Shown in pieces: positions 1 through 6,017 of a stretch of DNA of 6,291 nt (position 1 is the stretch's first letter; each line of letters starts with the position of its first letter). The notes under the pieces are model-generated. The model was not told where the DNA came from and made no database searches. It worked only from the letters and a program-made list of their open reading frames with translations. This stretch comes from Thermoplasmata archaeon (lineage in GTDB: Archaea; Thermoplasmatota; JAKEGO01), in assembly GCA_022615805.1 (NCBI GenBank), contig JAKEGO010000178.1, forward strand, positions 1 to 6,291. The letters run 5' to 3'. Both the position numbers and the translations under genes were made by a program.

Positions 1-365
1 AGTCGCGCCTGGCGGTGGCTAACGGCGGCGAAGAGGCGGTCACCATCACCCTGACCGTCAGGGGGGACATCTCGCGGTGGGGATCCCTGAGCCCGTCGTC
101 GGTGACCCTGCGGGCCGGGACGAACGACACGGCCACCCTGACCGTCTCCGCACCGGGGAGCGCCACGGTGGGGGACCACCCATTGACCGTCGTGGCCTCC
201 ACGAGGGAGGATGGAATCGTCGCGTGGCTCAACGCGACGGTCCGGGTCGTCGAGGGCGCCTCCGGCGAAGGTGGCGACGACGACGGCGGGCTGCCGGGAT
301 TCGGGCCACCGATGCTGGCATTGGCCCTGGCGATGGTCGTCGCGTTCCGCCGAAGGCGGCCATGA
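1..365 (+). CDS. C-terminal part of a secreted/surface protein with a PGF-CTERM-like sorting tail (5' partial)
   Basis: The reading frame is open from the window edge (first full codon at position 3) to TGA at 363-365, so the start lies outside; GTG at 15 is probably internal. The visible part (about 120 residues) is rich in Val, Thr, Ser and Gly. Its pattern, an SLSPSSVTL stretch followed by alternating Thr/Val strands and a GDHPLTVVAST stretch, resembles the Ig-like NEW3/CARDB-type beta-sandwich repeats of archaeal surface proteins. It is followed by an acidic, Gly-rich linker (GEGGDDDGG), the motif PGFG (codons from 294), a hydrophobic segment of about 13 residues, and a terminal RRRR cluster. 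That order is the PGF-CTERM signature, which in archaea directs processing and lipid anchoring by archaeosortase A. The protein should therefore sit outside the cell, anchored at its C-terminus. The fold is inferred from sequence texture, and the specific function is unknown. Confidence 0.8.
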   Translation, partial: SRLAVANGGEEAVTITLTVRGDISRWGSLSPSSVTLRAGTNDTATLTVSAPGSATVGDHPLTVVASTREDGIVAWLNATVRVVEGASGEGGDDDGGLPGFGPPMLALALAMVVAFRRRRP

Positions 366-415
366 GGCTTGCCACGAAATGACGGAACGACGGAGGCCAA
401 GGTCGGAGCGGACGC

Positions 416-1432
416 TCACTCCCCGTCCTCGCGGACCTCGTCCGCTGTCGGGAGGTCGGCAGAATGCGAGCCGACGCCGCCCGGCCTCTTCCCCGAGCTC
501 CCGTGGAGCGGGTGGAATGGGAGGAGACCCTTCTCGACGAGCTCCCTGGTGAAACGCTCCTTCTCGAGGAGCCTCTCCCAGTTCCGGTCCACGCGGCGCT
601 CCCACGCGTCGACGAAGTCGGCAGGGAGGTGGCGGAAGCGGCCCTGGAGCTTGACGTACTCCTTGAGGTCCGTCTTCTTGGGCTTGAGGTTGATCGTGTA
701 GATGCCGTGGTCGACCTCGTACTGCGGCCACAGGTGCGTGCTGACCGCCATGCGGGCTATCTCCACGGTGCGGCCCGGGTCCATGCGCCACCCGGTCGGG
801 CACGGCGCGTATATCTGGATGAACTTCGGGCCCTGCACCTCCATCGCATGCCTCACCTTGCGGATCAGGTCCTCGGGGTACGCGATGTTGGCCGTGGCGA
901 CGTAGGGGGTCCTGTGGGCGACCATGATCTCGGCCATGTCCTTCTTCTCGTCCGCCTCCCAGTAGCCGGTGCTGCCGATGGGGGTCGTGGTGGTCCACGC
1001 GCCCACGGGGGTCGAGGAGGAGCGCTGTATTCCGGTGTTCATGTACGCCTCGTTGTCGTACATGATGTATATCACGTTCGTGCCGCGCTCGACCATGCCC
1101 GAGAGGGCCTGGATTCCGATGTCGGCGGTGCCGCCGTCGCCGGCCCAACCAACGACCTGGATGTCTCGTTTCCCCTGGGCATCGAGCCCCGCGCGGATGC
1201 CCGATATGGACGCCCCCGTGACCTCGAAGGCCGAGTTCATCATCGGGACGTCGAGGTTCCTGCTCGGCCACACGCCCGGGATGACGGCCCAGCAGCACGC
1301 GGGGATGCTGATGATCGTCCTCGGCCCGAGGGCCTTGAGCGCGTACCTCATGGCGTGGCATGCGCCGCACCCCTGGCAGCCGACGTGACCGGAGCGCATG
1401 TACTCCTCGCGCGGGATCGTGAAGCGGCCCAT
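416..1432 (-). CDS. vorB: 2-oxoacid:ferredoxin oxidoreductase beta subunit, VorB/PorB family (TPP-binding)
   Basis: Beta subunit of a four-subunit ferredoxin-dependent 2-oxoacid oxidoreductase (2-oxoacid + CoA + oxidised ferredoxin to acyl-CoA + CO2 + reduced ferredoxin; cytoplasmic). It binds thiamine pyrophosphate and one 4Fe-4S cluster. The 338-residue product shows GHVGCQGCG (C19, C22), IPACCW (C46, C47) and APCPTGW (C211) for the cluster, and the TPP motif GDGGT at 98-102 ending with DNEAYMNTG at 126-134. The ACCW pair and VVGWAGDGGTADIG are, from family memory, hallmarks of 2-ketoisovalerate-type VorB; PorB usually has a single TGC there. The start chosen is ATG 1432-1430: it overlaps the vorA stop by one base (TGATG) and has GGTGG at 1443-1439, six bases upstream. 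An in-frame ATG at 1468 has less support. About 40 hydrophilic residues trail the conserved domain. Substrate choice (branched-chain against pyruvate) is inferred. Confidence 0.93.
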   Translation of the reverse strand: MGRFTIPREEYMRSGHVGCQGCGACHAMRYALKALGPRTIISIPACCWAVIPGVWPSRNLDVPMMNSAFEVTGASISGIRAGLDAQGKRDIQVVGWAGDGGTADIGIQALSGMVERGTNVIYIMYDNEAYMNTGIQRSSSTPVGAWTTTTPIGSTGYWEADEKKDMAEIMVAHRTPYVATANIAYPEDLIRKVRHAMEVQGPKFIQIYAPCPTGWRMDPGRTVEIARMAVSTHLWPQYEVDHGIYTINLKPKKTDLKEYVKLQGRFRHLPADFVDAWERRVDRNWERLLEKERFTRELVEKGLLPFHPLHGSSGKRPGGVGSHSADLPTADEVREDGE

Positions 1433-2616
1433 CAGGCGCCACCCCCCGGGCGGTTGAGGTCTATCCATTCCGTCTCGGAGTCGAGGCCGTCCCGCGTCAC
1501 CGCCTTGAGGTTCGAGTAGATGTCGCGGATGTGCTTCGACCTGACGTCCCTGCCGCCGATGCCCACGAGGTAGTCCTTGATCACCGGTCGCTCGTCCTGG
1601 CCATACAGCGCCGCGATGAGCTCGGTGTAGAAGGGACCGAAGGCCCCGAAGCTATAGACGCGGTCGAGCACCGCGACGCCCTTGACGCCCCGGACCATGG
1701 CGCGCACCTCGTCCACGGGGAACGGCCGGAACACGCGGATCCTCGCGAGGCCCACCTTCTCGCCCTCGGAGCGGAGCTGGTCCACGACCTCGCGGACCGT
1801 GCTGCTCGTCGTCCCGACCGCGACGATGAGGTACTCGGCGTCCTCGCACCGGTACAGGTCGACGAGGCCCCCGTGGGACCTCCCGAACGCCTCCTCGAAC
1901 TCGCGATCGACCTCGACGATGCGCTCGCGCGCGCGGTCGAGGGCCAGCTTCATCAGGTACCTGAACTCCATGTAGTTGTTCGGCATGACGAGGGACCCGA
2001 AGCCCTTGGGGTCGTCGACGTCGAGTTTGAAAGGCGGGTCGTAGGGCGGGAGGAACGCGTCGACGTCCTCCTGGTCGGGGATATCGACAGGCTCGACGGT
2101 GTGAGAGAGGTAGAACGCGTCCTCAGCGATCATCGTCGGCATGAGGACGTCGCGTGACTCGCCGACCTTGAACGACATGATCGTCGTGTCGAGGATCTCC
2201 TGGTTGTCCTCGCAGTAGACCTGCATCCAGCCGGTGTCGCGCTGGGCGACGCTGTCCAGGTGGTCGGCCCAGATGCTCCACGGCGGGCCCATGGCGCGGT
2301 TCACGTTGACCATTACGATGGGGAGGCGGCCAGCGGCAGCCCACATCAGCATCTCGTGCATGAGGGCGAGGCCGTGGGCGGAGGTCGCGGTGAAGGTCCT
2401 CGCGCCGGTGTTCTGGGCGGAGATGCACGCCGCCATCGCGCTGTGCTCGCTCTCGACCTTGACGAACTCGCAGGAGAGCTCGCCGTCGGCGATGAAGTCC
2501 GCGATGTGCTCTACGATGGTCGTCTGGGGCGTGATGGGGTAGGCGGAGATGACGCCGGGCCTCGAGAGCTTGGCTCCGTAGGCGGTGGCGTGGTTCCCGG
2601 TTATGACCTTCCGCAA
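1432..2616 (-). CDS. vorA: 2-oxoacid:ferredoxin oxidoreductase alpha subunit, VorA/PorA family
   Basis: Alpha subunit, carrying the pyrimidine-binding half of the TPP site and the substrate pocket. The product is about 394 residues, usual for archaeal PorA/VorA. Visible motifs in order: YPITPQT (26-32, with the Thr expected to contact substrate), KVESEHSAM (53-61, holding the Glu expected to activate TPP), TFTATSAHGLALMHE (74-88), NRAMGPPW (106-113) and RDTGWMQ (126-132). The C-terminal half contains a VFRPFPVDEVR stretch and ends near VGIGGRD. NRAMGPPW and the C-terminal DYLVGIGGRD resemble VorA of Thermococcales more than PorA, as I recall those sequences. The start is TTG 2616-2614, seven bases after GGAGG (2628-2624), two bases past the vorD stop. 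GTG 2622-2620, in frame and overlapping that stop as GTGA, is the alternative but sits only one base from the Shine-Dalgarno. The frame stays open upstream to 2817, but that stretch is vorD coding in another frame. Confidence 0.93.
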   Translation of the reverse strand: MRKVITGNHATAYGAKLSRPGVISAYPITPQTTIVEHIADFIADGELSCEFVKVESEHSAMAACISAQNTGARTFTATSAHGLALMHEMLMWAAAGRLPIVMVNVNRAMGPPWSIWADHLDSVAQRDTGWMQVYCEDNQEILDTTIMSFKVGESRDVLMPTMIAEDAFYLSHTVEPVDIPDQEDVDAFLPPYDPPFKLDVDDPKGFGSLVMPNNYMEFRYLMKLALDRARERIVEVDREFEEAFGRSHGGLVDLYRCEDAEYLIVAVGTTSSTVREVVDQLRSEGEKVGLARIRVFRPFPVDEVRAMVRGVKGVAVLDRVYSFGAFGPFYTELIAALYGQDERPVIKDYLVGIGGRDVRSKHIRDIYSNLKAVTRDGLDSETEWIDLNRPGGGA

Positions 2617-2618
2617 GG

Positions 2619-2894
2619 TCACACCTCCAGGACCATGTCGATGGCGTCCTTCGGGCACTCGCGGGCGCAGATCCCGCACCCCTTGCAGAACTCGTAGTCG
2701 ATCTCGGGATAGGAGTCCTCGTCCTTCACCCTGACGCTGACGTCTGGGCAGAACTTCCAGCATATGAAGCACTTGATGCACTTGTCCCTGTCGATGACGG
2801 GCCTGAAGGTCCGCCACGATCCGGTCTTGAGGAACTGGTCGGATGGGACGGACGTTATCGGGGTCGGCGGTATGCTCTCGTGGTCGTACGGCAT
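2619..2894 (-). CDS. vorD: 2-oxoacid:ferredoxin oxidoreductase delta subunit (2x[4Fe-4S] ferredoxin-like)
   Basis: Small electron-transfer subunit (91 residues) that wires the TPP/4Fe-4S site of the beta subunit to external ferredoxin. It has two full 4Fe-4S motifs: C39, C42, C45, C49 in CIKCFICWKFCP, and C70, C73, C76, C80 in CKGCGICARECP. No cysteine is missing. The N-terminal part carries a TGSWRTFRPVID stretch (24-35), typical of PorD/VorD and absent from simple bacterial ferredoxins; ICWKFCP is closest to the VorD form. ATG 2894-2892 lies one base after the porG stop, and GGAGG (2905-2901) is six bases upstream, inside the last porG codons. Its own last codons supply the Shine-Dalgarno of vorA. 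Confidence 0.94.
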   Translation of the reverse strand: MPYDHESIPPTPITSVPSDQFLKTGSWRTFRPVIDRDKCIKCFICWKFCPDVSVRVKDEDSYPEIDYEFCKGCGICARECPKDAIDMVLEV

Positions 2895-2895
2895 G

Positions 2896-3462
2896 TCATC
2901 CCTCCATCGTGTCGACCCTGTCGTGGGCGTCGCGCGCCGCCTCGATGTTCGCCTCGACCTTCCGCCGGACCTGGCGCCGGATCGCCTCCGCGACCGCGTC
3001 GATGCCGACGAGGCCGGACGACCTCGCGAAGGCCCCGAGCATCGATGTGTTGACGATGGGGGACTCCCTGCTCCCGAGGCCGTGCCCGATGGCGATGCCG
3101 GTCCCGTCGACCGCGTCGATGGGGGCCTTTGACCGGGCGCGGTACTGGGCCGCCCGTTCGAGCGGGCAGTTGATCAATACGCGGCCCCCCGGTTTCAATC
3201 CCTGGACCACATCGATGTACCCGAGCAGCGCCGTGTCGAGCACGATGACGTGGTCGGGCTCGTATATCTCGGACTTGATGCGGATCGGTCGGTCGTCGAT
3301 CTTGGTGAATGCGGTGACGGGGGCGCCGCGGCGCTCCACTCCGAAGAAAGGGAAGGCCTGGACGTCCTTCCCCTCTATGAAGGCGGCCTCGGCGAGCAGT
3401 CTGGACGCTATGACGGCTCCCTGGCCACCCCGCCCGTGGAAGCGTATCTCGATCAAGTCCAA
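2896..3462 (-). CDS. porG: 2-oxoacid:ferredoxin oxidoreductase gamma subunit (PorG/PorC family)
   Basis: Gamma subunit of the complex, the domain usually linked to CoA handling and subunit assembly. The 188-residue product matches the family from end to end: the GRGGQG loop at 10-15, [13 protein letters not shown] (37-49), a Rossmann-like core with VIVLDTALL (72-80), and the late [13 protein letters not shown] motif (138-150). The predicted start is TTG 3462-3460. No ATG, GTG or other TTG lies in frame between it and the upstream stop at 3486-3484, and the conserved domain begins at residue 3. A second TTG six bases inside the gene (3456-3454) is possible. A TATA box centred near 3490 puts transcription start at about 3463-3464, so the first gene of this operon seems to be leaderless. 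In Pyrococcus one gamma subunit serves both POR and VOR; here it is followed directly by delta, alpha and beta. The gene is also called porC or vorC in other species. Confidence 0.93.
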
Positions 3463-3483
3463 ACCCCGTCGACCTATTCGCGT

Positions 3484-3501
3484 CTATTATTTTTACCTTT
3501 C
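3484..3501 (-). promoter_or_regulatory. Archaeal BRE/TATA promoter of the porG-vorDAB operon
   Basis: Read on the minus strand, GAAAGG (3501-3496, BRE-like) is followed by TAAAAATAATA (3495-3485), an AT island in otherwise GC-rich DNA. Its centre lies 26-28 bases upstream of the TTG start at 3462, which is the normal TATA to transcription-start distance in archaea. This implies a leader of zero to two bases. It is seen in the sequence; activity is inferred. Confidence 0.75.
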
Positions 3502-3720
3502 TGCGGCGGGAGCGCCGGACAGCGGCTAGGGCCCTTCGGATGGGCATTGCGATCCCTCGCCGTCAGGGGATGTCGGTGCCACGTGTGCATGTCCTGGTCC
3601 GCCCGGGGCGCGGACGAACTCTCGAAGGGGCCGGGGAGGGTCCGGGGAGGCCGATGGAGCGGGCGTCGGCCAGGTGGCAAGCGGGCCTGGCAGCGTGAAG
3701 TCGCGCTCGCATCATCCGCC
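3502..3720. other. Divergent intergenic region between porG and gcvT, no gene seen
   Basis: This is the central part of the 308-base gap (3463-3770) between two genes that point away from each other. I see no tRNA, no conserved protein and no credible open frame. Small frames here are Arg/Pro/Gly-rich and lack ribosome-binding sites. It contains a perfect 6-bp inverted repeat, GTCCGC (3597-3602) and GCGGAC (3610-3615) with a 7-base loop, and four closely spaced G runs at 3627-3647. Either could take part in regulating the two flanking promoters, but nothing in the sequence proves it. Confidence 0.6.
3627..3647 (+). other. Potential G-quadruplex motif
   Basis: Four G runs on the plus strand (3627-3630, 3633-3636, 3638-3640, 3644-3647) are separated by loops of 2, 1 and 3 bases. 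This satisfies the usual G3+N1-7 rule with short loops. It lies about 85 bases upstream of the gcvT TATA box and about 125 bases upstream of the porG TATA box. GC-rich genomes produce such motifs by chance, so only the pattern is certain. Confidence 0.5.
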
Positions 3721-3723
3721 ACC

Positions 3724-3736
3724 TGAAACCTTTAAA
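3724..3736 (+). promoter_or_regulatory. Archaeal BRE/TATA promoter of gcvT
   Basis: TGAAACC (3724-3730, BRE-like) precedes TTTAAA (3731-3736). A start of transcription 25-27 bases downstream of the TATA centre falls at about 3759-3761. This leaves a leader of about 10 bases that just contains the Shine-Dalgarno GGGGTGG (3760-3766) before ATG 3771. Confidence 0.75.
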
Positions 3737-3770
3737 TCGGGGCGCAACATGGCGTTGCAGGGGTGGCCCC

Positions 3771-4841
3771 ATGAAGCGCACCGCACTTTACGACCGCCAC
3801 ATCGGGCTCGACGCAAGGATGACCGAGTTCGGGGGCTGGGAGATGCCCCTGTGGTACAGCAGCCTCATCGAGGAGCACCTGGCCGTCCGGAAGGCCGCCG
3901 GCCTCTTCGACGTCTCGCACATGGGCGACCTCTTCGTCTCGGGGCCCGACGCGCTCGAATTGGTCCACAGGGTCCAGACCAACCACTTCCAGAAGGCGGA
4001 CGAGGGGGAGATGAAGTACGCCCACATCCTCGACCGCGAGGGAAGGATCAAGGACGACACCATCGTGACCGTCCTCGGCGATGGGCGGTACCTGATCGTC
4101 CCCAATGCAGGCACCACGCCGATGGTCCACAAGTGGTTCCTCGACGTCGGGAAGGACCTCGACGTGAGGATCGAAGACCGGTCGGAGATGTTCTGCCTCG
4201 CCCTCCAGGGGCCGAAGGCCGCGGCCGTGTACGAGGACGCCGTCGGCGAGAGGAATGCACAGACCTTCTTCACGATGCGCCGGGTCGAGATCGCGGGCTC
4301 GGAGTGCATGGTCGAGCGCTCCGGCTACACTGGCGAGGACGGCTTCGAGATCATCGGGTCCCCGGAGGCGGCCGGCGCCGTCTGGGACCTCCTCATGAAG
4401 GCCGGCAAGAGGCACGGGCTCAGGCCGGTCGGTCTAGGCGCGAGGGACACGCTCCGCCTGGAGAAGTGCTTCCTCCTGTCCGGCCAGGACTTCCACGGCG
4501 ACAGGACCCCACTCGAGACGACCTACGACTGGGTGATCAAGTGGGACCACGACTTCATCGGCAGGGAGGCGCTCCTCCGACAGAAGGAGGAAGGGGGGTA
4601 CGATATCTGGACCGCGTTCCTGTGCGACGGGCGCGGGGTGCCGAGGCACGGCGACCCGATCGTGGCCGAAGGCAAGAGGATAGGCGTCGTCACCAGCGGA
4701 ACGATGTCACCCGTCCTGAGGACGGGCATCGCCATGGGCTACGTCTCGCCCGGGATCGCGGAGCCCGGCGCAGCCGTGGACATCGAGGTCCGCGGGAAGG
4801 CGGTCGCCGCCCGCGCGGTGGAGAAGCCGTTCGTGAAGTGA
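3771..4841 (+). CDS. gcvT: Glycine cleavage system T-protein (aminomethyltransferase)
   Basis: T-protein of the glycine cleavage system: transfers the aminomethyl carbon held on lipoylated H-protein to tetrahydrofolate, giving methylene-THF and ammonia (cytoplasm). The 356-residue product is full length. Visible family motifs: FGGWEMPLWY (20-29), DVSHMGDL (47-54), GRIKDDTIV (91-99; D96 matches the catalytic Asp of T-proteins), N112, ALQGP (144-148), RSGYTGEDGFE (183-193), GLGARDTLRLE (221-231), GQD and TPLE (238-249), VTSGTMSPVL (307-316) and a C-terminal PFVK. The LSGQD form at 236-240 departs slightly from the common LYGxD. ATG 3771 has GGGGTGG four bases upstream and its own TATA box. No gcvH, gcvP or lipoate gene is in the window, so the rest of the system must lie elsewhere if present. 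Related folate demethylases share this fold, but the close fit across all motifs favours GcvT. Confidence 0.93.
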   Translation: MKRTALYDRHIGLDARMTEFGGWEMPLWYSSLIEEHLAVRKAAGLFDVSHMGDLFVSGPDALELVHRVQTNHFQKADEGEMKYAHILDREGRIKDDTIVTVLGDGRYLIVPNAGTTPMVHKWFLDVGKDLDVRIEDRSEMFCLALQGPKAAAVYEDAVGERNAQTFFTMRRVEIAGSECMVERSGYTGEDGFEIIGSPEAAGAVWDLLMKAGKRHGLRPVGLGARDTLRLEKCFLLSGQDFHGDRTPLETTYDWVIKWDHDFIGREALLRQKEEGGYDIWTAFLCDGRGVPRHGDPIVAEGKRIGVVTSGTMSPVLRTGIAMGYVSPGIAEPGAAVDIEVRGKAVAARAVEKPFVK

Positions 4842-4857
4842 GGGGGCGGGAGCGACC

Positions 4858-4897
4858 GCTGGCTATCGCTTCCATTGTCGTGAATACGATATCCAGC
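4858..4897. terminator. Hairpin between convergent gcvT and Xaa-Pro dipeptidase genes
   Basis: GCTGGCTATCG (4858-4868) pairs with CGATATCCAGC (4887-4897): 11 positions with one C/T mismatch, around an 18-base loop that can add three inner pairs (4870-4872 with 4882-4884). It lies in the 79-base gap between the two convergent stop codons, where a bidirectional transcript-end structure is plausible. There is no T run on either strand, and archaeal termination usually depends on T-rich tracts, so a terminator role is uncertain. Confidence 0.35.
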
Positions 4898-4920
4898 CGG
4901 GGTGATCGGGACCCGACGTC

Positions 4921-5973
4921 TCAGAGCACCCTCGCACGGTCCCCGACGAATATGTCGTCCTCGATCCTGACGCCGCCGACGCCCGGGATGTAGACGCCCG
5001 GCTCGATGGTGAAGGTCTGCCCCCTGCGGACGACGTCGGTTTCCGGGGCGGTCATCCTCACCCACGGCCTCTCGTGGACCTCGAGGCCGAAGCCGTGTCC
5101 CGTGCTGTGGACGAAGTAGCGGTCGTAGTCCGGCTTCAACTCCTCCCGGATGGCCGCCTCGACGTCCCGGAAGGGCCTCCCGACCTTGACGGCGGATATG
5201 CCGACCTTCTGCGCCCGCTCCACCAGGTCGTAGATGTCGTGGAGCCTCTGCGGGGCATCCTTCATCAGGAGGGTCCTCGTGATGTCCGAGCAGTAGCCGT
5301 TGACGTAGCAGCCGAAATCGACGACGACGGCGTCGGCCTTCCCTATCCGCCGGGTCGTGACGTCGTGGTGAGAGTAGGCCGAATGGTACCGCCCGGAGGC
5401 GACGATGCAGGTGAACGATATCGCCGTCCCGCCCTCAGCCCTGAGGGCGTGCTCGATGTCCGCGGCCGCCTGGTTCTCCGTCCGCCCGGGGACGACGATG
5501 TCCGCCAGCATCCGCTCGACCCTCTTCGTCATCCTGACGGCCGCGCGGATCTGCCTGATCTCGTGGTCGTCCTTCACCTCGCGCAGCCGCTCCACGAGGT
5601 CGTCCCCCGTGACCCTGATGCCGTGGAGCCGCTCCTTCGAGTCCATGAGAAGGGTCTTGACGCCGTACCTCCCGAGGACCGACTTGAGGACGTCGGGCGC
5701 GGTCTTCCCGTCCGAGGGGATGCCCGAATATCCCGCAAAGACCCTGATGTCGTCGACCTCCACCTGCTCCCGGGCCCTCCACTCCTCGAGGGAGGATGTG
5801 ATCCCGATGGTCCTCCTCGGGGTCACGACGAGGTACGTCAGCATGGCGAACGACGGCACGTGCGAGCACGAGAGGTAGCGGATGTTCCCGGCGTTCTTGA
5901 GGACGAAGGCGTCGGCGCCCTTCTCCGCGATGTGTTTCCGGACCTCCGCGATCCTTCGCTTGTAATCGATCAT
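4921..5973 (-). CDS. pepQ: Xaa-Pro dipeptidase (prolidase), M24B metallopeptidase
   Basis: Cytoplasmic metallopeptidase that cleaves dipeptides with C-terminal proline; 350 residues, the usual prolidase length. Residues 1 to about 130 form the creatinase-like N-terminal domain (KNAGNIRYLS at 26-35). The rest is the pita-bread catalytic domain with all five metal ligands: D219 (VVDFG), D230 (CSDITRT), H293 (TGHGFG), E324 (TIEPG) and E338 (RIEDD). H202/H203 and H300 fit the conserved active-site histidines. ATG 5973-5971 is preceded by GGAGGGG (5987-5981), seven bases away. The in-frame ATG at 6015 is rejected because it lies only about six bases from the TATA centre, upstream of the predicted transcription start (about 5995). 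An aminopeptidase P-type activity is the main alternative, but the length and short N-domain suit a prolidase. It faces gcvT and is transcribed from its own promoter. Confidence 0.92.
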   Translation of the reverse strand: MIDYKRRIAEVRKHIAEKGADAFVLKNAGNIRYLSCSHVPSFAMLTYLVVTPRRTIGITSSLEEWRAREQVEVDDIRVFAGYSGIPSDGKTAPDVLKSVLGRYGVKTLLMDSKERLHGIRVTGDDLVERLREVKDDHEIRQIRAAVRMTKRVERMLADIVVPGRTENQAAADIEHALRAEGGTAISFTCIVASGRYHSAYSHHDVTTRRIGKADAVVVDFGCYVNGYCSDITRTLLMKDAPQRLHDIYDLVERAQKVGISAVKVGRPFRDVEAAIREELKPDYDRYFVHSTGHGFGLEVHERPWVRMTAPETDVVRRGQTFTIEPGVYIPGVGGVRIEDDIFVGDRARVL

Positions 5974-6017
5974 GACGTCTCCCCTCCGATCTTCGATGTG
6001 GTCATGGCAGGACATCC

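Noticed and set aside
366..415. Terminator in the 50-base gap between the surface protein and vorB
   Set aside because: No T run on either strand and no stable stem; nothing to support a call.
464..1519. Open frame of 351 codons on the plus strand opposite vorB
   Set aside because: It mirrors vorB codons, has Arg/Val/Leu/Asp-heavy composition and no recognisable domain; vorB motifs are intact on the other strand.
1531..2157. Open frame of 208 codons on the plus strand opposite vorA
   Set aside because: Antisense shadow of a well-conserved gene with no motif of its own.
2617..2817. N-terminal extension of vorA (an open frame starting at 2817)
   Set aside because: The extra residues are vorD codons read out of frame, rich in Arg and Gln. 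The family N-terminus and a GGAGG site place the start at 2616-2622.
2843..3529. Plus-strand frame of 228 codons opposite porG
   Set aside because: Antisense shadow; low-complexity Ser/Arg/Pro composition and no promoter or ribosome-binding site of its own.
3674..4993. Open frame of 439 codons on the plus strand, longer than gcvT
   Set aside because: It covers gcvT in another frame, is dominated by Arg, Gly and Pro as expected from GC-rich shadow reading, has no family motif, and its start lies upstream of the gcvT TATA box. gcvT itself matches its family end to end.
5974..6015. Upstream ATG for the dipeptidase at 6015
   Set aside because: It is about six bases from the TATA centre and upstream of the predicted transcript start, while ATG 5973 has a strong GGAGGGG site.
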